Positions 13,788 to 22,103 of a DNA stretch of 35,160 bases are shown piece after piece. The position numbers and the translations under genes were made by a program. The DNA lies in contig JBBDLF010000010.1 in the NCBI GenBank assembly GCA_040879025.1, forward strand, positions 1 through 35,160. The letters run 5' to 3'. How positions within the stretch are numbered: the stretch's first letter is position 1; each line of letters begins with the position of its first letter. The DNA is from JBBDLF01 sp040879025. Its GTDB lineage: Bacteria; Pseudomonadota; Gammaproteobacteria; Pseudomonadales; Pseudohongiellaceae. The notes below the pieces were generated by a model. The model saw only the letters and a program-made list of their open reading frames with translations. It was not told where the DNA came from and ran no database searches.

Positions 13788-15977
13788 ATGAGTAGGAAGT
13801 CTCGAAGATTTATGGTGTCCGGTGCCGGTTTCAAGGTTGCCGGATTGATGCTCTGTCCGCAGTGGCTCATCGCTGCCGAGCAGGAACTCGACCACGGTAA
13901 TGAAACGATTGAAGAAATTATAGTGACATCGGCATTGCACAGCAGTCCGGAAAATACCGCGCTGCCTGTGAGTGTGCTCGCCGGTGAGGACCTGCGTGAA
14001 CAGGCTGCGGCGACTCTCGGGGACATGCTGCAGGAACAAGTGGGAGTGAATAGCGCTTCTTTCGGTACCGGTGTCGGGTTGCCGGTCATTCGTGGACAAA
14101 GCGCCAATCGGGTGCAGGTATTGCAAGGCGGCCTCGGCAGCATCGATGCGTCCGCGGTAAGCCCCGACCATGCCAACGGCCTGGAGCCTGCTTTGGCGGA
14201 ACGCATCGAAGTGCTGCGTGGACCCGCCACGTTGTTATATGGCAATGGCGCCATCGGTGGGGTGATCAATGTCATCGACAATCGCATCCCCGATACGCCA
14301 CTTTCCGCTGTCAGCGTGATGCTTGAGTCACGTTTCGATACAGTCTCCGACCAGCAGACTGATGTGCTGAAACTGGAAGGCGGTCGTGGCGCTTTTGCCT
14401 GGCATCTCGATGGCCTTTACCGCGAAAGCAACGATGTTGAGATCGACGGGTTTGCCATCAACCCTGCCACGGTCGAGCTCGATGACGAAGAAGCTCTGGA
14501 ACACCTGCTGGAGAGTCGTGGCTATCTGCAAAACTCCAGCGTCCGCTCCCATTCCGCCACAGCCGGAGGTTCCTGGATACTGGATGACGGCTATATTGGT
14601 ATGTCGTTCAGCCGTTACGAGAACAACTACGGGCTGCCTCCGGCCGCTCACGGACATCATGACGAAGAGGATCATGACGAAGAGGATCATCACGAAGAGG
14701 ATCATCACGAAGAGGATTCTCGACACCACGACGAGGAGCTGATGGACGAAGTTCATGGCATTCGTGTTGACATGAAACAGGACAAGCTCGACTTCGATGG
14801 AACACTGGCGCTCGGCGGCTGGTTCAGTGAAGCTCATGGACGGCTCAGCGTGGTGGATTATCAGCACGCGGAACTGGAACCCGACGGAAGTATCGGCACG
14901 GTGTACGACAGCGAAGGGGTTGAAGGAAGGTTCACCTTCGATCTGGCTCCCTTGCCCAACCGGGAAGGAGTGATAGGCATCCAGGTCAGCGAGCGGGACT
15001 TTTCAGCGTCTGGAGAGGAAGCCTTTATTGCGCCAACCGAAATCGCCTCATTGGCCTTGTTTACCGTGCAAAGCCTGGATATCGATGACATCACTTATGA
15101 GGTGGGATTGCGCGCCGACCGGCATTCAATGGAACAATCCGGCAGTGGCTGCGATGACACTTCGGTGAATCTGAGCGGTAGCGCGGCAACCATCTGGCGG
15201 TTTCGGGAAGAGGCCAATGTGATGTTTTCCGTGGCTCACTCGCAGCGTTCCGCGACGGTTGAGGAAAGTTACTCCAATATCGGCCCCTCCTGCGGTGCTT
15301 TGCCAGCGGAAGACCTGATAGCCCACGCCGCGACGGGACGCCTGGAAATCGGGCTGCCCAATGCCGACAGGGAGAAATCCAGTAATGTGGAGTTCGCCTT
15401 GCGCAAACACGCCGGTAACATCACGGGAGAACTGAACCTGTTCTATAATGAAATCTCTGATTACCTGTATTTGTCCGATACAGGTTTCTTCGTCGACGAA
15501 GTGGAAATAGCACGTTACCGGCAAGAGGACGCCGTGTTCCATGGCATGGAAGCGGAACTGAGCCTGCCCTTGTTGAACAATGGCACTCACGAGCAGGAAC
15601 TGACCCTGTTCAGTGACTATGTGCGGGCGCGGTTTGACGGCAACAGTTTGGATGGACACAACGTACCGCGTATCCCGCCTCTGCGCTACGGCTTTGAACT
15701 GAGCCACTCCCACGCCGACTGGTTGGTGAAATTACGGTGGACCCAGGTGGCCGCCCAGTCTGACCACGCCACTAACGAAACACGTTCCGGTGGCTATCAA
15801 CTGCTCAGTCTTTATGCGGATTATCACATTGAGCTGGGTAACAGGGGGTCGGTGCTGGTATTCGCCAAAGGTCACAATCTGCTGGACGAACGGATTCGTC
15901 ATCACACGTCGCTGCTGAAAGACGTGGCGCCGGCACCGGGCAGGGGAGTGGAACTGGGATTGCGCATGGAGTTCTGA
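13788..15977 (+). CDS. TonB-dependent outer-membrane receptor, ZnuD-like
   Basis: A 729-residue receptor. Signal peptide at residues 1-30; TonB box EEIIVTSAL near residue 44; plug domain with LPVIRGQSANRVQVLQGG and SIDASAVSPDHANGLEP, then RIEVLRGPATLLYGNGAIGG. The rest is a 22-strand barrel ending in a C-terminal phenylalanine. The plug text SPDHAN...RGPATLLYG and the histidine-rich extracellular loop (about residues 286-315) closely recall neisserial ZnuD, a zinc receptor. The loop is coded by four 15-bp tandem repeats (14658-14717). A second loop has a cysteine pair (SGSGCDD, SCGALP). Zinc import is the best guess; haem or another metal is possible. No Zur site was found upstream. Confidence 0.85.
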   Translation: MSRKSRRFMVSGAGFKVAGLMLCPQWLIAAEQELDHGNETIEEIIVTSALHSSPENTALPVSVLAGEDLREQAAATLGDMLQEQVGVNSASFGTGVGLPVIRGQSANRVQVLQGGLGSIDASAVSPDHANGLEPALAERIEVLRGPATLLYGNGAIGGVINVIDNRIPDTPLSAVSVMLESRFDTVSDQQTDVLKLEGGRGAFAWHLDGLYRESNDVEIDGFAINPATVELDDEEALEHLLESRGYLQNSSVRSHSATAGGSWILDDGYIGMSFSRYENNYGLPPAAHGHHDEEDHDEEDHHEEDHHEEDSRHHDEELMDEVHGIRVDMKQDKLDFDGTLALGGWFSEAHGRLSVVDYQHAELEPDGSIGTVYDSEGVEGRFTFDLAPLPNREGVIGIQVSERDFSASGEEAFIAPTEIASLALFTVQSLDIDDITYEVGLRADRHSMEQSGSGCDDTSVNLSGSAATIWRFREEANVMFSVAHSQRSATVEESYSNIGPSCGALPAEDLIAHAATGRLEIGLPNADREKSSNVEFALRKHAGNITGELNLFYNEISDYLYLSDTGFFVDEVEIARYRQEDAVFHGMEAELSLPLLNNGTHEQELTLFSDYVRARFDGNSLDGHNVPRIPPLRYGFELSHSHADWLVKLRWTQVAAQSDHATNETRSGGYQLLSLYADYHIELGNRGSVLVFAKGHNLLDERIRHHTSLLKDVAPAPGRGVELGLRMEF
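14658..14717 (+). repeat. Four 15-bp tandem repeats coding the His-rich receptor loop
   Basis: CAT(G/C)ACGAAGAGGAT occurs four times in succession, each encoding His-(Asp/His)-Glu-Glu-Asp. The unit is divisible by three, so copy-number change would keep the frame and only lengthen or shorten the metal-binding loop. Confidence 0.9.
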
Positions 15978-16036
15978 TGCGGCGGGCAGGCCGGCGTGTC
16001 GGTATTCGCAACCGCGTCATGCAGACGGACTTGTGC

Positions 16037-16387
16037 CTAAAAATCACCGCTGGCGGACTCGTAGTCACCTTCGAGCCGCGCCAGCAGTTCGTTATCGTCG
16101 AAATACACCGTCACGCCCTCCTGGGTGCGTTCACCGCCTCCAGGCTGAAAGCCGTACACATAATCCCAGCGGTTCTGGTGGAACGGATCGCGGATGAGGG
16201 GGGTGCCCATGACGAATATCACCTGACGTTTGGTCATGCCGGAACGCAGCTGATTCACCATGTCCTGGGTAATGATATTGCCCTGCACAATGTCGATCTT
16301 GTAGACGCCGGGGAACTGAAATCCGATGCCGCTACAGGCGGACAGCAGAACGGCGCAGGTACACATGGCTATAATTCTGGTAAACAC
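16037..16387 (-). CDS. bamE: Outer-membrane assembly lipoprotein BamE
   Basis: Lipoprotein subunit of the BAM complex that inserts beta-barrel proteins. The lipobox VLLSACSG places the lipidated Cys about residue 18 of the chosen product. The core IVQGNIITQDMVNQLRSGMT, FVMGTPLIRDPFHQNRWDYV and a C-terminal YFDDNELLARLEGD identify the SmpA/OmlA family. The start is set at a GTG (16387), giving VFTRIIAMCTCAVLL, because the downstream ATG (16366) would leave no basic N-region. An ATG at 16492 would add 35 unlikely residues. It is divergent from fur, as is common in gammaproteobacteria. Confidence 0.9.
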   Translation of the reverse strand: MFTRIIAMCTCAVLLSACSGIGFQFPGVYKIDIVQGNIITQDMVNQLRSGMTKRQVIFVMGTPLIRDPFHQNRWDYVYGFQPGGGERTQEGVTVYFDDNELLARLEGDYESASGDF

Positions 16388-16536
16388 GGTTTTGAACGTG
16401 ACTCCTGCCGCTGGCCCCCGGAAATCCGGACTGCCCGAACTTTCCCAATGGGGGCTAAACGGGCATAATACCCCAGAACCTGGCTGGCGCAAACCGTCAG
16501 GCCGAGACCTTCCACCTCTGCTGAGCGAGCGAGATT

Positions 16537-16956
16537 ATGTCTACAGAAAACCAGGAACTGCGCAAGGCGGGCCTGAAAGTCACCCTGCCCAGAGTCAAAA
16601 TCCTGCAGATGCTGGAAAACTCTGAAACCAAACATCTCAGCGCGGAGGACGTCTACAAGGCGTTACTCGAAGCGGAGGAGGATGTGGGTCTGGCCACGGT
16701 TTATCGTGTGCTGACCCAGTTTGAGGACGCGGGACTTGTCATGCGTCACCATTTCGAGGGCGGTCATTCGGTATTCGAGTTAACCACGGTTGAACACCAC
16801 GATCACCTGGTGTGCAGCAAGTGTGGCGCGGTGGAAGAGTTCTACGATGAGGTCATCGAGAACCAGCAGGAAGAAATCGCCAGGAAATTCGGTTTCGAGA
16901 TCACCGATCACAGTCTGTATCTTTACGGCATCTGCAAAAAGTGCCGGGCGCAGTGA
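16537..16956 (+). CDS. fur: Ferric uptake regulator Fur
   Basis: A 139-residue iron-responsive repressor. The N-terminal winged helix includes LRKAGLKVTLPRVKILQMLE and DVGLATVYRVLTQFEDAGLV. The dimerisation and metal region carries HHFEGGHSVFELT, VEHHDHLVCSKCGAVEEFYD and GICKKCRAQ, with both CxxC pairs (SKC and KKC) intact and the histidines in place. The ATG at 16537 follows GAGCGAGCGAGATT. It is divergent from bamE and ends two bases before the converging recN stop. Confidence 0.96.
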   Translation: MSTENQELRKAGLKVTLPRVKILQMLENSETKHLSAEDVYKALLEAEEDVGLATVYRVLTQFEDAGLVMRHHFEGGHSVFELTTVEHHDHLVCSKCGAVEEFYDEVIENQQEEIARKFGFEITDHSLYLYGICKKCRAQ

Positions 16957-16958
16957 GT

Positions 16959-18886
16959 TCAGCTCACCATTTTTTCCGCATGAGCCAGGGATTCGTCCGA
17001 TTCACCGCCCAGCATCCGCGCCACTTCCCTGATCTTGTCCTCGTGGTTCAGTTCCGTAATGGCCGTTTCCGCGGATCTTGCGGAACCAGCCTTGCCCGCT
17101 GACGCGGAATCGACAGCCGAACCGGCTTTTAATACGGTTTTCGAGGCGGTCTTCGAGNNNNNNNNNNNNNNNNNNNNNNNNNNNNNNNNNNNNNNNNNNN
17201 NNNNNNNNNNNNNNNNNNNNNNNNNNNNNNNNNNNNNNNNNNNNNNNNNNNNNNNNNCGCGGAATCGACAGCCGAACCGGCTTTTAATACGGTTTTCGAG
17301 GCGGTCTTCGAGACGGTCTTCGAGGCGGTCTTCGAGGCGGTCTTCGAGACGGTCTTCGAGACATAGTAGTGATTGTGACCCTGGCTCGCCACCTGGGCCT
17401 GGTGTGTCACGCACAGAATCTGCGCACTGCCTCCCAACTGCCGCAAGAGTTTGCCTACCGAGCGCGCTACATTGCCGCCAATGCCGACATCCACCTCGTC
17501 AAATACCAGGGTGGGGGTGCGGGACGTTTTGGCGGTTATCACCTGGATGGCGAGGCTGATGCGCGACAGTTCGCCTCCAGAAGCGATCTTGATCAACGGC
17601 TTCGGGGGTTGACCCGGATTTGTGCTTACCAGAAACTCCACGGTTTCGGCGCCGGTGGCCGAGGGCGATTCTTTTTGCGAGGCCGTCAATTCCACTACCA
17701 GGCTGGCATCAGGCATGCCCAGGTCCTTGAGTTGCCCGTTTATCAGTTTCGCCAAGTGTGTTGACGCTTTTTTCCGCGACCGGCTGAGGGTATTGGCCAG
17801 CTCATGATATTGCTGACGCAGACGCGAATCCTGCTGACGGCATTTTTCCAGTTCGACATCCGAATTCTGCAGGCGGTCGAGCTGGGCTTTCAATTCCTGG
17901 TGTAATTGCAGAAGTTGCGCCGGTTCGGTTTTGTGTTTTCTGGCCATCTGATGAATGGCCCCAAGGCGGTCATTGATCGTGTCGAGCCTTTCCGGATTGA
18001 TTTCAAGCTGATCCAGGGCACGTCGCAGTTCGACGCCGGCTTCATCCAATTGGATGGCGGCGTTTTGCAGTAACTCCAGCGCAGCCTGTTGTGTCTTGTT
18101 GGGATGCGCCAGTTGCTGCATCAGTCCAATCGCGTGACCCAGGCCATGGCTGAGATTATGCTCCTCATCTTCACAACACAAATTCAGCGCACTCTGGACG
18201 GTGGTCACTGTGTCATCTGCATTGTTTAATTGTCGAAACTCCTGTTCGAGAGCCTCAATCTCCCCGTCAGCCAGTGCCAGTTCATCGAGTTCGGTCACCT
18301 GATAGCCGGTCAGTTCGCGACGCGCGATCATGGCTTCGGACTCTGAACTCAGTTCCTTGATCAAATGGTTATTGTCCTGCCATTCGCGCACCAGCCGCCT
18401 CAGGCCGGCGACCGGGGACTGGTTGCCGGCGAATTCGTCGAGCAGGCGTGCGTGGGTTTCGCGCTTCAGCAGCGATTGGTGCTCATGCTGACTGTGAATG
18501 TCAATCAGCATTTCTCCGAGAGTTTTCAAATTGACCAGTGTGACAGGAAAACCATTGATATATGCCTTCGAGCGCCCGTCTTCGGCGACCACGCGGCGCA
18601 AAATACAAGTTTCGGGCTGGTCTTCCAGGCCCAGGTCATTCTCGTTCAGCCAGACGGTAGCTTCAGGGTTGTCGCGAATGTCAAACTCGGCACTGATGTC
18701 GGCCTTGCTCGCCCCGCTGCGTATCACCCCCTTGTCCGCACGATCCCCCAGCGCCAGTCCGAGAGCGCCGAAGATGATCGATTTACCGGCGCCGGTTTCC
18801 CCGGTGATAACCGTCATGCCTGGCTTCAGCTCAATGACGAGTCTGTCGACGATGGCGAAGTTGGAAATGGTGAGCTGTGTGAGCAT
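16959..18886 (-). CDS. recN: DNA repair ATPase RecN, with repeat insertion and assembly gap
   Basis: SMC-like repair protein. MLTQLTISNFAIVDRLVIEL, then Walker A GETGAGKS at residues 29-36, long coiled-coil arms, and the C-terminal lobe with ASGGELSRISLAIQVI and TLVFDEVDVGIGGNVA (Walker B). The ending ITELNHEDKIREVARMLGG is standard. Between CVTHQAQVASQGHNHYYVSK and that ending lies an abnormal insertion of (S-K-T-A/V)n followed by VLKAGSAVDSASAGKAGSAR. A 100-N gap falls here, bordered by identical 55-bp copies; as printed the frame is broken. Removing one copy plus the gap (155 bases) leaves 1,773 bases, exactly 591 codons, so the gene is probably intact. Confidence 0.9.
17103..17367. repeat. 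55-bp repeat pair around the gap and 12-bp tandem units in recN
   Basis: Bases 17103-17157 and 17258-17312 are identical and flank 100 N bases. From about 17291 to 17365 the 12-base unit GTCTTCGAG(A/G)CG is repeated about six times, encoding Ser-Lys-Thr-(Ala/Val) on the minus strand. The gap length of 100 is a conventional placeholder. Confidence 0.9.
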
Positions 18887-18949
18887 TTGCGAAAGTATAG
18901 GTGAGAATCGGTTGGTTTTGCATGAAATTTCCCCTGAAGTCCGTCGTTG

Positions 18950-18977
18950 CTTGAATCTGAAGCGTTTGGCCCCATAT
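18950..18977 (+). promoter_or_regulatory. Sigma-32 heat-shock promoter of grpE
   Basis: CTTGAAT (18950-18956) and CCCCATAT (18970-18977) are spaced by 13 bases. This is a near-perfect match to the RpoH consensus CTTGAAA-N(11-16)-CCCCATNT. It points to the plus strand, 139 bases before the grpE start, in the gap between divergent recN and grpE. Confidence 0.85.
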
Positions 18978-19115
18978 AGCCGGAACCGCCGTCAGGCATT
19001 TCAACGTCACGCATGAATCAGTGCGTCGACGTTGCGCCTTGATGTAGTGCTTCGACATAGCGCCTCGACACTCGCGGGACCGGCAGTCAGTAATTCAGGG
19101 ATATCAGGTGAGATA

Positions 19116-19874
19116 ATGGTTAACGACACTGATGACACTCAGTCCAAAGAGCAGCCCAGAGAGCAGTTCAAAGAAGAGCAGCAGCCCAAAGAGCAGCAGC
19201 CCAAAGAAGAGCAGCAGCCCAAAGACCAGTCCAGAGAGCCCGCCGGCGACGAAAGCCCGGAACAGGGCCGCAATCCCGGCGATATACGGGGTGAGATGGA
19301 CACGGAGACCGCGTTGAATGAGATGGAACAGGCGGAACCGCGCGATGAGGAACAATCTGAGGAGAGCGGTGACAGCGAGTCCTGGGGGGAGTATGGAGAC
19401 CTGAGCCTGGAACAGGCACTGGAGCGTCTGGCCGAGGCCGAGGACGCTGTCGCGAGGCACCAGGAGGATGTATTGCGATTTAAGGCGGATATGCAGAATG
19501 TACGCCGCCGGGCGGAGCAGGACGTCGAACGGGCTCACAAATACGGTCTGGAAAAATTCGCAGGCGAACTGCTTGCGGTGATGGATAATCTGGAACGTGC
19601 TCTGGAGGCTACTGAAGGCAGCGACAATGAGCAGGTGAAAGCTTTGGCCGATGGCGTCGAGCTGACTCGCAAGAGCTTTGTGGACTGCTTTGAGAAGTTC
19701 AATGTCGAACAGATCAACCCGCTGGGCGAGCCTTTCAATCCGGATCAACATCAGGCGATCACAGTGCAGGAAAATCCTGACGTAGAGCCGGATACAGTCG
19801 TCGCGGTAATGCAGAAGGGTTATATCCTCAATGGCAGGGTCATCCGTCCGGCGATGGTTGTGGTAGCGAAATAG
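19116..19874 (+). CDS. grpE: Nucleotide exchange factor GrpE, with an extended acidic N-terminus
   Basis: Releases ADP from DnaK. The ATG at 19116, after CAGGTGAGATA, gives 252 residues; GrpE is usually about 190-200. The conserved part begins near residue 110: coiled coil QEDVLRFKADMQNVRRRAEQ, then YGLEKFAGELLAVMDNLERA, and the C-terminal beta domain with NPLGEPFNPDQHQAITVQEN and VMQKGYILNGRVIRPAMVVV. The first 100 residues are low-complexity, rich in Glu, Gln, Lys and Pro, and coded by imperfect repeats (KEEQQPKEQQPKEEQQPK). It starts the heat-shock block grpE-dnaK-dnaJ. Confidence 0.95.
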   Translation: MVNDTDDTQSKEQPREQFKEEQQPKEQQPKEEQQPKDQSREPAGDESPEQGRNPGDIRGEMDTETALNEMEQAEPRDEEQSEESGDSESWGEYGDLSLEQALERLAEAEDAVARHQEDVLRFKADMQNVRRRAEQDVERAHKYGLEKFAGELLAVMDNLERALEATEGSDNEQVKALADGVELTRKSFVDCFEKFNVEQINPLGEPFNPDQHQAITVQENPDVEPDTVVAVMQKGYILNGRVIRPAMVVVAK

Positions 19875-19894
19875 GTCAAAAGGGCAGGCTTTGA

Positions 19895-19924
19895 CTTGAA
19901 ATTTGTCAATGCGGGCCAATATTT
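19895..19924 (+). promoter_or_regulatory. Candidate secondary sigma-32 promoter of dnaK
   Basis: CTTGAAA (19895-19901) is a perfect RpoH -35. After 14 bases comes CCAATATT, a partial match to CCCCATNT. It would let dnaK be transcribed separately from grpE. The -10 half is weak. Confidence 0.45.
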
Positions 19925-20013
19925 ACAGCAATTGAAGATTAATGTGACAGGCTCAAGGCCTGATTCTGTCAGGCCTCGACAGGCAGGCAGAACGTACACT
20001 GGAGATTTTTGCA

Positions 20014-21945
20014 ATGGGTAAGATTATAGGCATAGATTTGGGAACCACAAATTCATGTGTGGCAATCATGGACGCAGGCAAGCCCAAGGTGATAGAGAAT
20101 GCCGAGGGCGACCGTACCACACCGTCAGTCATCGCCTACACCAAGGATGGCGAGACCCTCGTGGGTCAGCCGGCCAAGCGGCAGGCGGTGACAAACCCCA
20201 GCAATACTCTGTTCGCCATCAAACGGCTTATCGGGCGACAGTTCAAGGACGATGTCGTACAGAAGGACATCAAGATGGTGCCGTACAAGATCGTGGCGGC
20301 CGAGAACGGTGATGCGTGGGTGGAAGTGAACGACACCAAAATGCCGCCTCCGCAGGTGGCGGCCCAGGTTCTCAAAAAGATGAAGAAGACGGCCGAGGAT
20401 TATCTCGGCGAAACGGTAACGGAAGCCGTGGTGACAGTGCCCGCCTATTTCAACGATGCCCAGCGGCAGGCAACCAAGGATGCGGGCCGCATCGCCGGGC
20501 TGGATGTTAAACGGATTATCAACGAACCCACCGCGGCCGCCCTTGCCTATGGGATGGACAAGAAAAGCGGTGACTCCACGGTGGCGGTGTTCGATCTCGG
20601 TGGCGGTACGTTTGATATTTCCATTATCGAAATTGCTGAAACTGACGGTGAACACACGTTTGAAGTGCTTTCCACCAATGGAGACACGTTCCTCGGTGGT
20701 GAGGACTTCGATCTGCGCCTGATTGATTACCTGGCGGATGAGTTCAAGAAATCTTCCGGCATGGATCTGCATAATGATCCGCTGGCATTGCAGCGATTGA
20801 AAGAAGCCGCGGAGAAAGCCAAGATCGAATTGTCCTCGGCGCAACAGACCGAGGTCAATCTGCCGTATATCACGGCTGATGCCAGCGGACCAAAGCACCT
20901 GGTACAGAAAGTGACCCGCGCCAAGTTTGAATCGCTGGTGGAAAGCTTGGTGGACCGCACGCTGGAACCGTTAAAAATTGCATTGAAAGACGCGGATATG
21001 GACGTGTCAAAAATCAATGATGTGATTTTGGTGGGCGGACAGACCCGTATGCCGTTGGTACAGAAAAAAGTGGCTGATTTCTTTGGCAAGGAGCCGCGCC
21101 GTGATGTGAATCCCGACGAGGCCGTTGCGATCGGTGCCGCCATTCAGGCTGCCGTATTGGCCGGTGATGTCAGTGATGTGCTGTTGCTGGATGTAACACC
21201 ATTGTCTCTGGGCATCGAGACACTGGGTGGCGTAGCCAGCCCGTTGATTGAAAAAAACACAACGATTCCGACGAAGAAAACCCAGGTGTTTTCAACAGCG
21301 GATGATAATCAGACAGCGGTGACCATTCACGTGGTGCAGGGCGAAAGGAAGCAGGCCTCACAGAACAAATCACTGGGACGGTTTGACCTTGCCGATATTC
21401 CACCGTCCCCGCGCGGTATGCCGCAGATTGAAGTGTCCTTTGACCTGGATGCGAACGGCATACTCAACGTGTCAGCCAAGGACAAGGCGACTGGTAAGGA
21501 ACAGTCGATAGTCATCAAGGCATCCAGCGGCCTCACTGATGAAGAAATTGAACAAATGGTCAAAGATGCCGAGGCCCATTCCGCCGAGGACAAGAAGTTC
21601 GAACAGATGATTACCGTGAGAAATACAGCGGACGGTCTGGTACACGCCACGCGTAAAACCCTGAAGGATGCCGGTGACAAGATATCGGATGCCGAGAAGG
21701 AAAAGATTGAAACTGCCATTGCCGCACTGGAAGAAACCATGAAAGGTGACGATCTGGCTGCTATCGAGGCGAAGACCAAAGACCTTACCGATGCGTCTTC
21801 GGAAATGGCGCAGAAAATGTACGCTGAAGCGGGTCAGACTGGCCAGGAAGGCGGTGCCGAGGCCGGTGCGGGTGATGCCGGCGGCAAGAAGGATGATGAT
21901 GCCGTGGACGCGGAATTCGAGGAAGTGAAAGAAGAAGACAAATAA
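20014..21945 (+). CDS. dnaK: Hsp70 chaperone DnaK
   Basis: A 643-residue chaperone that folds proteins with DnaJ and GrpE. ATPase signatures are present: GIDLGTTNSCVAIMD at residues 5-19, VAVFDLGGGTFDISIIE and VILVGGQTRMPLVQKKVADF. The substrate-binding domain includes LLDVTPLSLGIETLGGV and the helical lid ends in the acidic EEVKEEDK tail. Composition and length are normal. It lies 139 bases after grpE and 158 before dnaJ; neither gap shows a clear terminator. Confidence 0.98.
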   Translation: MGKIIGIDLGTTNSCVAIMDAGKPKVIENAEGDRTTPSVIAYTKDGETLVGQPAKRQAVTNPSNTLFAIKRLIGRQFKDDVVQKDIKMVPYKIVAAENGDAWVEVNDTKMPPPQVAAQVLKKMKKTAEDYLGETVTEAVVTVPAYFNDAQRQATKDAGRIAGLDVKRIINEPTAAALAYGMDKKSGDSTVAVFDLGGGTFDISIIEIAETDGEHTFEVLSTNGDTFLGGEDFDLRLIDYLADEFKKSSGMDLHNDPLALQRLKEAAEKAKIELSSAQQTEVNLPYITADASGPKHLVQKVTRAKFESLVESLVDRTLEPLKIALKDADMDVSKINDVILVGGQTRMPLVQKKVADFFGKEPRRDVNPDEAVAIGAAIQAAVLAGDVSDVLLLDVTPLSLGIETLGGVASPLIEKNTTIPTKKTQVFSTADDNQTAVTIHVVQGERKQASQNKSLGRFDLADIPPSPRGMPQIEVSFDLDANGILNVSAKDKATGKEQSIVIKASSGLTDEEIEQMVKDAEAHSAEDKKFEQMITVRNTADGLVHATRKTLKDAGDKISDAEKEKIETAIAALEETMKGDDLAAIEAKTKDLTDASSEMAQKMYAEAGQTGQEGGAEAGAGDAGGKKDDDAVDAEFEEVKEEDK

Positions 21946-22103
21946 ATTCAATGATGCGGTAGCAGGGTGGAGTCCCAGGGGGAACCGAGCTGACATGGAA
22001 ATGGCGGCTTGGTTTTCTTTGTATTGGCGCAGCCCGTTTTCAGAAACGCTTTCGGTCAATCAAAGTATTAGAGTGCATGACGTGCACCAAAGAAAGGTCC
22101 CTA

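Noticed and set aside
14658..17367. CRISPR array
   Set aside because: The tandem repeats are directly adjacent 12-15 base units inside reading frames, with no unique spacers and no cas genes.
17035..17559. Plus-strand frames rich in Arg-Arg-Ser-Ser repeats
   Set aside because: They are antisense readings of the recN 12-bp repeats and cross the assembly gap.
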